DNA from: Aristolochia californica
Taxonomy: Eukaryota; Streptophyta; Magnoliopsida; Piperales; Aristolochiaceae
Length of the DNA stretch: 64,000 bases
NCBI GenBank assembly: GCA_029961685.1
Contig: JARWKL010000003.1
Coordinates: 11,503,657-11,567,656 of the forward strand
Reading direction: 5' to 3'
Shown here: positions 47,851-58,260 of the stretch, piece after piece
Layout of the letters: every line of letters starts with the position of its first letter
Position numbering within the stretch: position 1 is the first letter of the stretch
Position numbers and translations under genes: made by a program
The notes under the pieces: model-generated
Told to the model about the DNA's origin: nothing
Seen by the model: the letters and a program-made list of their open reading frames with translations, nothing else
The model's database searches: none

Positions 47851-48524
47851 TTAATTGATAAAACATTGGTGATATTTTGCTCTATTCTTTTTACTAGGGA
47901 ACCAATTGCATTTAAAGCAAGGGTTACTGGCAAGGCCTGTTTGCCAGAACCAAGTATGTTGGCATTCTAGATTAACATCCGTGAAGTCAAATAAGGATTC
48001 GGTAGTAATATCTTGAACTAAATCCTCATTTGAATATGATTTTTCTTGTAGCACATTTTCTATACTTACAATACTATAGATTGATTTTGTATCTGACATA
48101 TATTCGTCTACTTCTATTAGGTCTTGTTAAACATTTTCTACTAAAGATGATCTTCTAGAATCAATCTTTTGCCTTTTTGGGCAGCTATTTGCTAGATGCT
48201 CTAGTTGTCCAAATATATAGCAAGAAATTTTATTTTTGTAAGTTCTTTTTGGATTAAATCTTTGTACATGTCTATCCCTATTTAAATATGGTTTTCTACT
48301 TTTTGATCTTCGAATAAAATATCCTTTTTTATAAAGTTTTTTATGTTTTCTAGGTTTATCGTCTGAATCTTTAAGCCCACAGGCTTGAGTAGTATATATC
48401 TTTTTACAAAAAACACAATCATCTCCTTTAAGTTGTCTTTTATTTGGATGTTAGTACATTTTTCTTGTAAGATTGTCATTATGAATTTGGTTCTTTGTCC
48501 AATGGAATATATATATGACTAGGG
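47851..48524 (-). pseudogene. Caulimovirid coat-protein C-terminus and Cys/His-rich linker, copy B
   Basis: The zinc-knuckle region near 48,235-48,190 reads CYIFGQLEHLANSC, so the second Cys is replaced by Phe. Downstream, 48,099-47,851 is open for 82 codons from MSDTKSIYSIVSIEN and includes a spaced Cys/His cluster (ECQH ... NPCFKC ... YHQC) that could be a second zinc-binding site. Copy A has this start codon mutated. The copia element truncates the coat protein at 48,529. Confidence 0.6.
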
Positions 48525-48529
48525 TTATT
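48525..48529 (+). repeat. Target site duplication TTATT of the copia element
   Basis: TTATT at 48,525-48,529 and 53,302-53,306. A single TTATT at 15,806-15,810 in copy A is the empty site. Confidence 0.95.
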
Positions 48530-49115
48530 TGTAAAACAGAGTAAGCTCAACCCAGGAACATCTAAACAACAATCAAGAAGAAAGCCAAAATTGATCTATT
48601 ACAAATAGGATAAGAAACTTTGTCCCACCATACGCTCTAGAAGATCTTCAATGGTTTCTGGACTGAACAGAAATTACAAGAAGAAACTAAACAATAAAGC
48701 AGAGTAATGAAGAAGGAATAGCTCTGATTTTCTGGATACCAATGCAGCTGAAGAACACCTCTATTTATAAGTGTTTTTCATCTAGGAAGCTTGTAGAGCA
48801 AGCCATCCAGGAAGCTTGTAGAGCAAGCCATCTTGTTGTCCTCCACGTTGGCACTTGGTGATGCAATCGTGACACGTGCATACCGTGGGGCCAACCCCCT
48901 TGGACACCCGTCGGGGATGACGCCCTGAACCCTACTATCCGTTTTACAGTTTCTTCACAAGTAACCATTGCGGTCACAATTTGACCTCATCAGCGTCTAA
49001 GTTGGAACCGTTAACTAATTACTCACTATCGACATTGGTGCTCCTCATACTTGGGGGCCAGCGAATACATTACATTAACGGTAACTTGAGAGAGGTGGGC
49101 ATTGATACACAAACA
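48530..49115 (-). repeat. 3' LTR of the copia element (left on the plus strand)
   Basis: On the minus strand it runs from TGTTTGTGTATCAATGCCC to CTCTGTTTTACA. It has 586 bp with two copies of the 24-bp internal repeat. Confidence 0.9.
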
Positions 49116-49137
49116 AACCCCAACCCCTCCCCCCCCG
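49116..49137 (-). promoter_or_regulatory. Polypurine tract of the copia element
   Basis: aaccccaacccctcccccccc on the plus strand, i.e. a G-rich purine run on the minus strand directly before the 3' LTR. Confidence 0.85.
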
Positions 49138-49159
49138 CTCAATGTTCACCTCTGTTGGA

Positions 49160-52100
49160 CTATGTTCTTGGGCCAACGCCCAAGCCACGAAGATGCTTGT
49201 TCATCTGAGCACTCCCTAGTGCTTTGGTAAAAATGTCTGCATGGTTGTCTTCTGTAGGGCAGTACTCCATGTATATGGTCTCCTCTTCAATCAGTTCTCT
49301 TACATAGTGATACTGAATCTCTATGTGTTTAGTTCTAGCATGGAACACTGGGTTCTTCGCATAGCTATGCAACTTTGACTGTCACAATCTAAGGTAGTTG
49401 ACTTAGTCAAAGGAATACCTATATCAGTCAAGATGCATTGTAGCCACACAGCTTCACAGGCTGCTACACAAGCAGCTTTATACTCTGCTTCGGTTGATGA
49501 CAGTGCAACTGTTTGTTGCTTATTACTAGCCCATGAGATTATACCACTTCCAAACAAGAATCCGTAGCCAGTAACGGATTTCCTCGTGTCAATATCTCCA
49601 GCCCAATCTGAGTCACAATACCCAGATAAAATATCTCCTCTTGTGTAAGATACTCCAAAAGTTAAAGTACCTTTGAGATATTTGAGGATTCGCATTCCAG
49701 CTTGCCAGTGCGTTTTTCTTGGATTGTTAGAAAAACGACTGAGCACTCCCACACCATAGCTAATGTCAGGTCTTGTGTTACAAAGGAAGATTAAACTTCC
49801 AACTAATTTTCTGTAGAGCTTGTTGTCAACCTTTTCAGAGGAGTCATTGATTGACAACTTGGTATTCACTTCCATTGGGGTGACTACTGGATTACTTTCG
49901 GTCATGCCAAAAGTAGATAATAGTTCTCGAGCATAATGTTCCTGAGAAATAAAGATATGATAAGATTTTTGCCATACCACAATTCCCAAGCAGTAATGAA
50001 GAAGGCCCAAGTCTATCATGTCGAACTCTTGGCTCAACCATTCCCGAGTCTTCACAATGTTGTCTTCATGGTCACCAGTGATTACCAGGTCATCTACATA
50101 GAGTACTATAATGACTCTTTTCTCATGTTCACAAAGAACATATAAGTTTGCTTCAGATTTGCTTCTACAGAACCCGCGCTCCAAGAAGAAAGAGTTGATA
50201 CATTTGTACCAGGCTCGTGGTGCCTGCTTTAGACCATACAAGGCCTTTTTTAATTTACATACCTTCTCCTCTGCATTTGGCAGTTCAAAGCCTTGTGGTT
50301 GTGCCATGTAGACTTCTTCCTCAAGTTTCCCATTCAGAAAGGCAGATTTTACATCCATTTGATGTACTGTCCACCCATAATGAGCAGAAGCTGCAAGAAC
50401 TACCCGAATTGTTGTCATCTTTGTTGTTGGAGCGCAGGTCTCATCAACATCAAAACCTTCAATTTGTGAGAATCCCTGAGCAACAAAGCGTGCTTTGTAT
50501 TTTTCAAGAGTACCGTCAGCCTTGTACTTTGTTTTCCAAATCCATTTGCTGCCAATGATCTTTCGGTTAGGAGGTTTGTCAACAATCTCCCAAGTATCAT
50601 TCTTTATGATATTATAATACTCTGTTTGCATTGCAGCTCTCCATTTTGGATCTGACATGGCTTCCTCCACACTTACTGGTTCTTTTACCGTCTTGATGAT
50701 TTGAGTCATCAAAGCCATGTTCAAAAGTTGTTGTCCTGCTTTGTTCTACTCCTCTATTCTCTTTGATCGTCTAAGCCCATCAGGACAAGGGCGTTTATCT
50801 TCAACTTCTGGAGTTCTGTCATCAAAGAGCTGGTGCACCCACTTTGGTTGTGGCTTCCATGGGGGCGCACTAGGTTGTCTTGTTGTTTCTTTTTTAACAG
50901 AAACATCTTCTACATCACTTACTGGTTGTTCAGCAGGCACTTGGTGAGTTACTTCATCGGTTGGTGACCAAATGGTAGGATCATTATCCTCCATTGAGAG
51001 TGGTCGCTCATTAAACACCACGTCTCGGCTTATGACTAACTTATTGGCCTCTACATCATAGAGTCTATATGCTTTAGACTCTTCACTATAACCCAAGAAG
51101 ATACATTTCTTGCTCTTGTCATCTAATTTCTTTCTTTTTTTCTTTGGGATTGACTCTCTTTGGGAAATGATTTTCTTTGTTGCTTGCCCAGCATACAAGC
51201 TTCACAAGGTTCTTCAATTACATCAATTGAAGGCAAATCTATCACCATATTTTTCTTCTGCATTTCCTTCAACACATGAAAGGAAATGTGTCCGAATCTT
51301 TCATGCCAAAGTTGACTATTTTTGGCATCAACAATAGCAGAAAGTGAGTTGATTTCATAAAGGTTATCCTTGCGGATACCTCTTGCAACTATGTTCTCAT
51401 TTTTATCAAGAATAAGAGATTCATTTTTCTTGAACCGTACCTCCAAATCCTTGTCCGTAATTACAGCTACGGACAACAGGTTTCTTGATATTTGGAGAAC
51501 AAGTAGAACATCCGCTATCTTCTTACTTTCTCCATCATCAGACTGAATGAATATGGTGCCTATCCCTTCAACGGGACATCTCGCATTATTCCCGACCACC
51601 ACGTTCATTGGTTGTTGTAGAGGATTTAAATAATCATATAATTCTTTCTTGTTGGTCATGTGTCGGGAAGCTCCAGAATCTAACACCCATGTACTCTTTT
51701 GTTGTACATGAGCACTAGAGCATGATTCTTCTGTGACAGTGAACAGAGGAAGTTCAATTTCTGCAGAATTTGCAGATTCTCTATTCTTCCAGTTCTGTTT
51801 CACTGTGTCGTTCTTCTCATCTTGGATTCGTGTTCTACAATCTTTGACAGCATAGCCCTTCTTGTTACAGTAATAACACGATCCAAAGAACTTCTTACTC
51901 TTTGGTTTCTTCTTTGTTTCATTGCTAACCTTTGCTTTTGTTGTGAAGGCAGAGTCAAACTGATTGTCTCTACCTTTTAGCCTCATCTCCTCCTCCATCA
52001 ATAAGGCAGAGAAATCTTCAAAGGTCAATGGAGGATCACGAATTTGTGTATTGAGTGCTGTCACGAGGCCGTCAAATTTTTGCGGCAACACTCGAATACA

Positions 52101-52634
52101 TCTTCGAGCAAGTTCCTCTGTTGACTTGGCTATACCAACAGAAGCCATTTTATCACGTAGGTTTTTCATCCTAGTAATAAAAGACTCTGCTGCCTCATCT
52201 TCACTTAATCTTTCAGCAGCAAGTTGATTTTCCAGATTTTGGATATGAGTCTGGTTCCTCGTTTCAAACTGATTTTTCAGTATGTTCCATGCTTAATTCG
52301 CCTTCGAAGTATGTTGAATCAGGGTGAGGATAGAATCTTGAATACTTGTGACAATTGCACAAAGTGCATCAGCATTCTTCCTTCTCCAATCTTTGACGAG
52401 CTGAAGATTAGGAGGAGTGATCTTTCCACCATTGGTGACAGCAACAAGCTCAACATCAACTCCCAGAACTATATCAAGAAGTTGATAGGAGTCCAAAATC
52501 GTAGTGATTTTGAACTTCCACAGGAGATAGTTCGTGCCATAAAGTTTGCCTTCTGTGAAAGTTGGGGGACGAATACGTATTGCTGGTACAGAACCAGAAC
52601 TAGCAAAAGAGCTACTAGGCTTAAGATCAGTCAT
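49160..52634 (-). pseudogene. Copia gag-pol polyprotein, broken, integrase core deleted
   Basis: Gag starts at MTDLKPSSSFASSG (52,634) with the LYGTNYLLWKFKITT fold. One TAA (near 52,292) interrupts gag, after which the frame continues from ESFITRMKNLRDKM. The zinc knuckle reads CYYCNKKGYAVKDC, with Tyr in place of His. The protease site WVLDSGASRHMTN is intact. The pre-integrase HHCC-like part (LWHERFGHISFHVL ... CEACMLGK) then jumps at about 51,140 to the C-terminal KKCIFLGYSEESKAYRLYD segment, skipping the whole DDE integrase core and shifting frame. RT-RNase H (50,724-49,321) is open for 467 codons: KARFVAQGFSQIEGFD, LYVDDLVITGDHEDN, GYCDSDWAGDIDTRKS. A final frameshift near 49,365 leads to HADIFTKALGSAQM. 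Confidence 0.9.
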
Positions 52635-52680
52635 GATGTTGTGCTTTACGACAGATGATTGTTGTTAAGAGTCCCCTAGA

Positions 52681-52692
52681 GCTCTGATACCA
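52681..52692 (-). promoter_or_regulatory. Primer binding site of the copia element, tRNA-iMet type
   Basis: TGGTATCAGAGC on the minus strand directly abuts the 5' LTR end TTTTACA. Confidence 0.95.
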
Positions 52693-53301
52693 TGTAAAAC
52701 AGAGTAAGTTCAGCCCAGGAACATCTAAACAGCAATCAAGAAGAAAACCAACACTGATCTATTACAAATACGATAAGAAACTTTGTCCCACCATACACTC
52801 TAGAAGAACTTCAATGGTTTCTGGACTGAACAGAAATTACAAGAAGAAACTAAACAATAAAACAGAGTAATGAAGAAGGAATAGCTCTGATTTTCTGGAT
52901 ACCAATGCAGCTGAAGAACACCTCTATTTATAAGTGTTTTTCATTTAGGAAGCTTGTAGAGCAAGATATCTAGGAAGCTTGTAGAGCACACCATCTAGGA
53001 AGCTTGTAGAGCAAGCCATCCTGCTGTCCTCCACGTTGGCACTTGGTGATGCAATCATGACACGTGCATACCGTGGGGCCAGCCCCCTTGGACCCCCGTC
53101 GGGGCTGACGCCCTGAACCTTACTATCCGTTTTACAGTTTCTTGACAAGTAACCATTGCGGTCACAATTTGACCTCATCAGCGTCTAAGCTGGAACCGTT
53201 AACTAATTACTCACTATCGACATTGGCGCTCTTCATACTTGGGGGCCAACGAATACATTACATTAACGGTAACTTGAGAGAGGTGGGCATTGATAATAAC
53301 A
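52693..53301 (-). repeat. 5' LTR of the copia element (right on the plus strand)
   Basis: 609 bp. On the minus strand it begins TGTTATTATCAATGCCC and ends TTTTACA. Three copies of the 24-bp repeat lie at about 52,950-53,022. Confidence 0.95.
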
Positions 53302-53306
53302 TTATT

Positions 53307-54040
53307 TCCTTCTAAACTCTGCCATTTTTCATGGATTTCGTTTCCTAATGCTCCTGGAAGTTTACGAAATAATTTTGTACCTAAGTCTTTATTAGAAGCA
53401 TTACCTGAAATCTTGTAATAATTTTTTAACATATTTATAATTATAAAGACTGAATTGTTCTAGGTAAAAAACTGCATCTTTCTGGAGAGTCATAAATCCT
53501 GAATTAGGATCATCTCTCCTATTACTAAATGGTAAATCTTATTTACAAAATTATAAGGGTTTGATCCTAAACTCATTAGATTTCCAATTCATCTTGATTT
53601 TCTCTTTTATAACTTTCCCATAAGGCTTTTACACTTTCACCTAGAAAGGTTTCTAAATATCTATACATTTCTTTAGGATCATGGGCTTGGAAATTTTGGA
53701 TATAGTCTGAAACTACTTGGTTTTTCCAGACATCTAATGTTTTTATCCATTCTTGAGGATCATGAGCTGATAGATTGTGAATTTTTCCTTTTCCCATCTC
53801 TTGAAATTTGATGGGTTTTTTCTAATTCTCTTCTTTTTCCTTTTGGTTTTACTTGGGAAAGTCTACAGGTTGAGTGTAAGGAAATCTCAGCATGTTTCCT
53901 GAAGTGTATACTTCTGGAGTTGGAGTCCTTACGTAGCTACTATTGAGCATTCTTACAGAGCTTTCAGCATCCATGAAGTCTTTTAGGCTTGTCGTTTCTT
54001 CCCTAAAGTGTTCTAGGTTAGGTTCTTCAGGTTCTTAGGG
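53307..54040 (-). pseudogene. Caulimovirid coat-protein N-terminal/capsid part, broken, copy B
   Basis: From about 54,020 on the minus strand come a Pro/Thr-containing leader, then GKGKIHNLSAHDPQEW and YIQNFQAHDPKEMYRYLETF (53,797-53,576), then NYYKISGNASNKDLGTKLF (53,432-53,330). The copia element then cuts the ORF, which resumes at 48,524. The capsid assignment rests on position between the movement protein and the zinc knuckle. Frameshifts lie near 53,570 and 53,515. Confidence 0.6.
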
Positions 54041-54071
54041 CATAGTCCCAATTCTAATATTCCTATCCTGA

Positions 54072-54890
54072 TCATAGTAAAGATATTCCTCTTCTTTTAT
54101 TGTTTTGTTTTTTTATCAAGTCTTCTTTTAAATGAAGTAGCTCTCTTTCGGTTAATATTAATTCAAGTTCCTTTGGATATATAATATTGTCTTGTTCTAT
54201 TTCTATTGTTGTTAAACCATAATCTTCACTAGTAACAGATTCAGTTTCCTCTGATAATTTGTGTTCATAATTATTAAATCTTATATTAACATTTCTTTTT
54301 GTATCTGTATACATTATGCTATCTTCCGGGCTAATTATCTTTTCTTTTTTAAATTTTAAATTCCAATCTAATCCTGCTAATTCTTTAGGAGAATATTTTA
54401 TTGGTTTTATTAATTTTATTCCTTTATTTCCTATAATATTAACTACATCATCTATCTTAATCTTAAATCTAGTTGTACTAGAACTAGTGCTTCTTCCTAA
54501 GAATCTAATACATAATAACAAATTATTTCCTACAAAGGATTCATATCCTTTTGTTTGGATTTCTATTCTAATATATCTTTTAAATTCATTTATCCCCATA
54601 AGAAAATCTGGAGAACAATAAAATAAGCCTCCATTCATATTCATATCTACTTTTGTGATTCCTAACATAGCCTTTTTAGGATTAGCCCACCTATCATCAT
54701 AGATACTAAGAAATGTTTTAGCTCCTAAATGTTTTCTACCTAGTCCTTTAACGCCTATTACTATTAAACCTAAATGAACTAAATTATATATATGTTTAAT
54801 TTGTTTAAACACTTGTTCTGCTATTAAATTAAGGCTAACAGAGTCATGTCCTACACAACTAATTTGGATTTCTCTGTAATGTTGAAACAA
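54072..54890 (-). pseudogene. Caulimovirid movement protein (30K superfamily), largest intact viral ORF piece
   Basis: It is open for 272 codons. The core HLGLIVIGVKGLGRKHLGAK followed by TFLSIYDDRW is the signature region of caulimovirid movement proteins, which enlarge plasmodesmata to let virus pass between cells. Further conserved-looking segments are GGLFYCSPDFLM and FKRYIRIEIQTKGYESF. The annotated Met is internal; the reading frame extends upstream to about 54,915 before a stop. The C-terminal part is acidic, then Lys-rich (LIKKQNNKRRG). Copy A lacks this region entirely because of its deletion. Confidence 0.8.
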
Positions 54891-55156
54891 TTCTGTATTA
54901 AAATTTAAGGGTAATGTTCACTAAAGTTGTCTTGGATTTAAAAGACTTAACCGATTAATATCTTAATCTACGTCTATTATTTCATCTAGTTGTATATCTC
55001 TTTGATCTATACTTCTTATTATTTTTAACCTTTCAATAAAATTAAGAGATCTAGAAGAACTTCCTATTTCTGAGATGGTCCTTCCACTTCCCTGTGAAAG
55101 AGCCATGAATTTTTAGGTTTTTCTGTTTTAGGAACTACTTTTATTCCCTTTAGTTT

Positions 55157-55411
55157 CTAAGTAATTTGATCTATTTCTTTATCTAAATTTTGTTGTTGTC
55201 CTTTGCTTGTCTTTAAATAATATGTGTTTTCTTGTAACCTATCTGTTTTAATTTTAATTTGTCGAATTTCTTCTAAAATCTTACTATCTGTTTGTTCTAA
55301 TCCTAATATCTTTGAATGTAAATTATGAGAGAGATTTATTAACAAACCTACTAAGGTATTAAGTTGGGAATTATTTATGTGGAGTAAATGTTCGTCGGAA
55401 TTAAATGACAA
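55157..55411 (-). pseudogene. Caulimovirid coiled-coil ORF upstream of the movement protein
   Basis: 84 codons from MSFNSDEHLLHINNSQLN, predicted from the heptad spacing of Leu/Ile (LGLEQTDSKILEEIRQIKIK) to form a coiled coil. It lies 90 bp 3' of the primer site. A further Ser-rich segment (GSGRTISEIGSSSRSLNF) continues in another frame towards 55,000. It could be a virion-associated or accessory protein, or the N-terminus of a movement-protein polyprotein; I cannot decide. Confidence 0.45.
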
Positions 55412-55504
55412 GTAAGGGTAGAACTTCCTATTTATTTTGTTTCTATCTTAGCAGGTATTCTTAAATCCAAATAATCTATTCTTTTATATGGTTCCAGGTC
55501 GTCT

Positions 55505-55517
55505 GGCTCTGATACCA
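55505..55517 (-). promoter_or_regulatory. Viral minus-strand primer site, tRNA-Met type
   Basis: TGGTATCAGAGCC on the minus strand, complementary to the initiator tRNA-Met 3' end. Caulimovirids use this site to start reverse transcription, and by convention it marks genome position 1. It lies upstream of the first ORF, as expected, and no LTR borders it. Confidence 0.8.
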
Positions 55518-55518
55518 A

Positions 55519-55778
55519 TTAGTGAGGGTCATAAATAAATTCTCCTAATAGGTATAAGTGATATGAATTGTCTTTACCAGCTACCGTTTGAGCTAGACTA
55601 GCTAGTGAATGACCCTCACTAGTAGGTATCTGAGTAGAGAAAGTACTTGTTAACATTGCCTTGAGTTGTCGATTTTCTTCTTCTATTTCCCCAATATATT
55701 CTTTCTGAAAGTCATTCTTTTCTTGGAGTAACCATCTTTTTTCATTAAGTCTTTGTATGGTCTTGGATAAAGTCTCAC
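55519..55778 (-). pseudogene. Misplaced transactivator ORF fragment upstream of the viral primer site
   Basis: The coiled-coil segment of the transactivator ORF (CETLSKTIQRLNEKRWLLQE) is repeated here, out of its normal 3' position. It runs into leader-like sequence (ctattaggagaatttattta on the minus strand) just before the primer site. It is consistent with a head-to-tail viral junction with an internal deletion of the intergenic region. Confidence 0.6.
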
Positions 55779-56072
55779 ATGGTAGCTGGTAAAGACAAAT
55801 CAAATCCGTTTAAGGATGGACATTTGCCAAAAATGTCAGAAGAAAAGAACAAAGACAAACAGACAAACCCAGAAGAAATAAAAAAGATGATGAAAGAATA
55901 TTTTGAAGAATATCTGAAAGACCAAGGATATATAAGACAAGATTCAGAAATCTCTAGCAAATCTGGATCCACAGGTAGTCAGACACTTCAATATTTTTCC
56001 CAAGAAGAAGACAATGATTATGACTTCGATTCAGAAGCAATTCATAATCCTACTACTTTGGATGGAAAATAA
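55779..56072 (+). pseudogene. Transactivator ORF C-terminal end, inverted copy
   Basis: It is open for 97 codons and ends in TAA. It holds the acidic tail KKMMKEYFEEYLKDQG and SQEEDNDYDFDSEA, followed by the only surviving true C-terminus (HNPTTLDGK). The corresponding end in the other copies is cut at the GA repeat. Confidence 0.65.
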
Positions 56073-56400
56073 TAAGACAAAAGGCAGTGAGAAGATTATG
56101 ATAGAAAAGACTCAGAAACAATCCATAATAAGACAAAGGTTAGTGAGAAAATTATGATAGAAAAGACAAAGATTTATTCAGACAAAAGTTAAAGAGACAA
56201 GAATACCAGCCCACGGTTTTAGCACATGGTTTGAGAAGACAAGAATACTAGCCTACGATTTTAGCACATAGTTTGAGAAGATAAGAATTCCAGCCCACGG
56301 TTTTAGCACATGGTTGAAAGAAGCCCATGGTTTTTGACTTTGTAAAAAGTGTAATTTTTTGTTTTGAGTTTCACCCTCCGCCGCACACCTATAAATACTA
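56069..56400 (+). promoter_or_regulatory. Viral intergenic promoter-like region with repeats and a TATA box
   Basis: There are two imperfect copies of a unit of about 56 bp (aataagacaaa...attatgatagaaaaga, 56,069-56,175). Three 42-bp repeats follow at 56,196, 56,238 and 56,280 (aagaatac.agcc.acg.ttttagcacat). A TATA element CTATAAATAC lies at 56,389-56,398. The position after the last viral ORF and before the leader fits the pararetroviral full-length RNA promoter. A second tttataaatac lies at 56,481-56,491. Function is inferred only. Confidence 0.6.
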
Positions 56401-56755
56401 TGAGATAAGTCATTGACGATGGGGCGCAATGAGCACCCGGATGATAATCTCTGTGTCTATCCTGTGGCGGCAAAGGTTTGTTTATAAATACTCAGTTGTA
56501 AGTTATAGATGTCATGAATGAAAAAACTCATAAATCTCTCTCTCTCTCTCTCTCTCTCTCCTCCCTCTTGACCTCCCTTTCTTCTCCCTGTCGGCCTCCC
56601 ACTCCCTTCTCCCTGTCGCTACTCTCTTTTCCCCCAAAATACCTCTCGATTTTGTTCAATTTCCCCATTTCGATTTAGATTTTCTTCAATTTTTGACATT
56701 TCAGCATCGATTTGTTCTATTCTACTTTGATTCGGCTTCGATTTCACCCTTCAAC

Positions 56756-57109
56756 GAGAATACGTTCGCAACGAGAGAGAGAGAAAGGAGGAGAAATGGA
56801 GGTCGAGAGTGAGAGGAAAAAAAATTTGGAGGAAGAAGAGACAAGAGAAGAAAGAGACCGTGAGAGGAAGGTGCTGGAGAGAGACCGAAAAAAGAAATTC
56901 GATGAGGGTTCGAAGCGCCGAGTGAGGTGGATGTGAGAGAGAGTCCCAAAAAAAAAAAATCGACGAGGGTTCAAAGTGTCGCTCCTGCTTCATCCGGATG
57001 ATTCGCAATATACTGCGGAATTCTAATTCCCGAAATAAAACCGTGGAGATGATTTTTGGGTTCATCTGATTCATCAACATGAATCAGACGTTGTGCTCCA
57101 CTAACGACG
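56756..57109 (-). mobile_element. Right terminal part of Harbinger H1, copy B
   Basis: The purine-rich leader end is followed by ..gttgtgctccactaacgacg. The reverse complement CGTCGTTAGTGGAGCAC parallels the H2 and MITE-like tips. It gives the missing partner of the left tip at 39,443. Confidence 0.7.
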
Positions 57110-58260
57110 TTAAGAGATGAATTGAGTAATGTGACTAATGTCCATCTCTTGCGTCAAGTTGAATAACCCCCCTCAAGGGAGGTTAGTCAACAAAATAAAA
57201 ATTTGAAGTTCATCTTCATTTTCTGCTTCAAATTTATTTCATTCATCTACATAAACTTTATCTTCAAACTTGGTGTTAGTGTGGACAAGTTCATGTGCAC
57301 TGGAAAACAATTTTTAGTGTAGTGCCCCAACATGAGAAAAATATCAAAAACAAGAGAATTAGTAAATTGTAACAATATACTTAATTAAAACATCATACTT
57401 AAACCCCAAATTAGGTAAAAAAACATAATTACTACACGAATAAGTAATTCAATGTATAATTAAAATATATTCATATACTAATTAATTAAATTAGATATTA
57501 TATTATTTAATTATTACAGTTTATTGTACATTAATGCAGTAATTACGTTAGCCAATTAACTTTGCACATGATTAATTATAAAAAATAAATAAATAACATT
57601 AAAAATAACATAAATGAATGTAATAAGTTCAGTTATTAATTTATTAATAACATGTGACATAATTTAACCTAAAAAGGAATGATTAAACAAGAAAAATTGA
57701 TCAAATCATAACTTTAACACACTATATATTTTTACGTATTAATAATTAATTATATGTTTGCGTTAAATTTAAAACCATTGATTTTATTAATAAAAAATGG
57801 GTTAATTAAACCAAAATAATTGATCAAATGCTTGATTTAATAATATTTTAATTACCACTATTAAATCACTAATATAATACAATAATTAAAAAATAAATAA
57901 ATAAATATTTTAGTAATAACACAACATGGATTTTTTACTTGATATTAATTAATAATATATTTTCACAAAATTAAAAATAATTAATTGACCAAATGCAAAT
58001 TGTAACTATATTTTATTTATCAGACTTAAATATCTAGTTTAATATAGTAATAAAATTTAATAAAAATAATAAATAAATAAATACAACTTTATTAATAACC
58101 TAAGAAAGATTATTCTAATAACGAGTTCGTGCCTTCAATATTAAAATCATCAAGTTACAAGTTTAGTACATAAGAACGACACATGTTCAAAAGCAATAAA
58201 ATACAACCACCATTTATCATTCCACATGCAAGTCTCTATGTCATTTCGAAATTGTGCAGC
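57110..58260. mobile_element. Partial Harbinger H1-like left end (AT-rich part only)
   Basis: From about 57,180 this repeats the H1 left flank and left end (compare 39,345-40,440, GGTGTTAGTGTGGAC near 57,262) up to catgcaagtctctatgtcat, then stops just before where the transposase C-terminus would begin. No gene is present. The TTA target site at about 57,380 is empty. Confidence 0.65.

Larger units (their letters stand above)
48530..53301 (-). mobile_element. Ty1/copia retrotransposon lacking the integrase core
   Basis: The 4,772-bp element lies in reverse orientation, with LTRs at 48,530-49,115 and 52,693-53,301. It has a tRNA-Met primer site next to the right LTR, a polypurine tract next to the left LTR and the order gag, protease, (partial) integrase, RT, RNase H. 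It is present only in copy B, inside the viral coat-protein region. The LTRs differ mainly by one unit of a roughly 24-bp repeat (gaagcttgtagagcaagcca; two copies left, three right) and scattered substitutions. Confidence 0.95.
44391..55778 (-). mobile_element. Endogenous caulimovirid, copy B, split by a copia element
   Basis: The viral parts are 44,391-48,524 and 53,307-55,778. On the minus strand the order is primer site, coiled-coil ORF, movement protein, coat protein (interrupted by copia), protease-RT-RNase H and transactivator. This is nearly a full viral gene set, but every ORF is broken. The 5' side starts with a misplaced piece of transactivator ORF (55,519-55,778) and then folds back at 55,779 into an oppositely oriented viral segment. 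A circularly permuted or recombined insertion explains this best. Confidence 0.85.
55779..56755 (+). mobile_element. Inverted viral plus Harbinger-leader segment (fold-back)
   Basis: 55,779-56,530 is viral sequence in the opposite orientation to 44,391-55,778. 56,531-56,755 is the (CT)n plus reverse complement of the H1 leader (compare 43,985-44,390). The segment thus repeats the left virus-transposon junction in inverse orientation, and retains about 480 bp of viral intergenic DNA that the left junction lacks. Normal-orientation H1 resumes at 56,756. Confidence 0.8.

Noticed and set aside
11576..56530. A replication-competent viral genome
   Set aside because: Stops, frameshifts, deletions, a copia insertion and inversion break every ORF in both copies.
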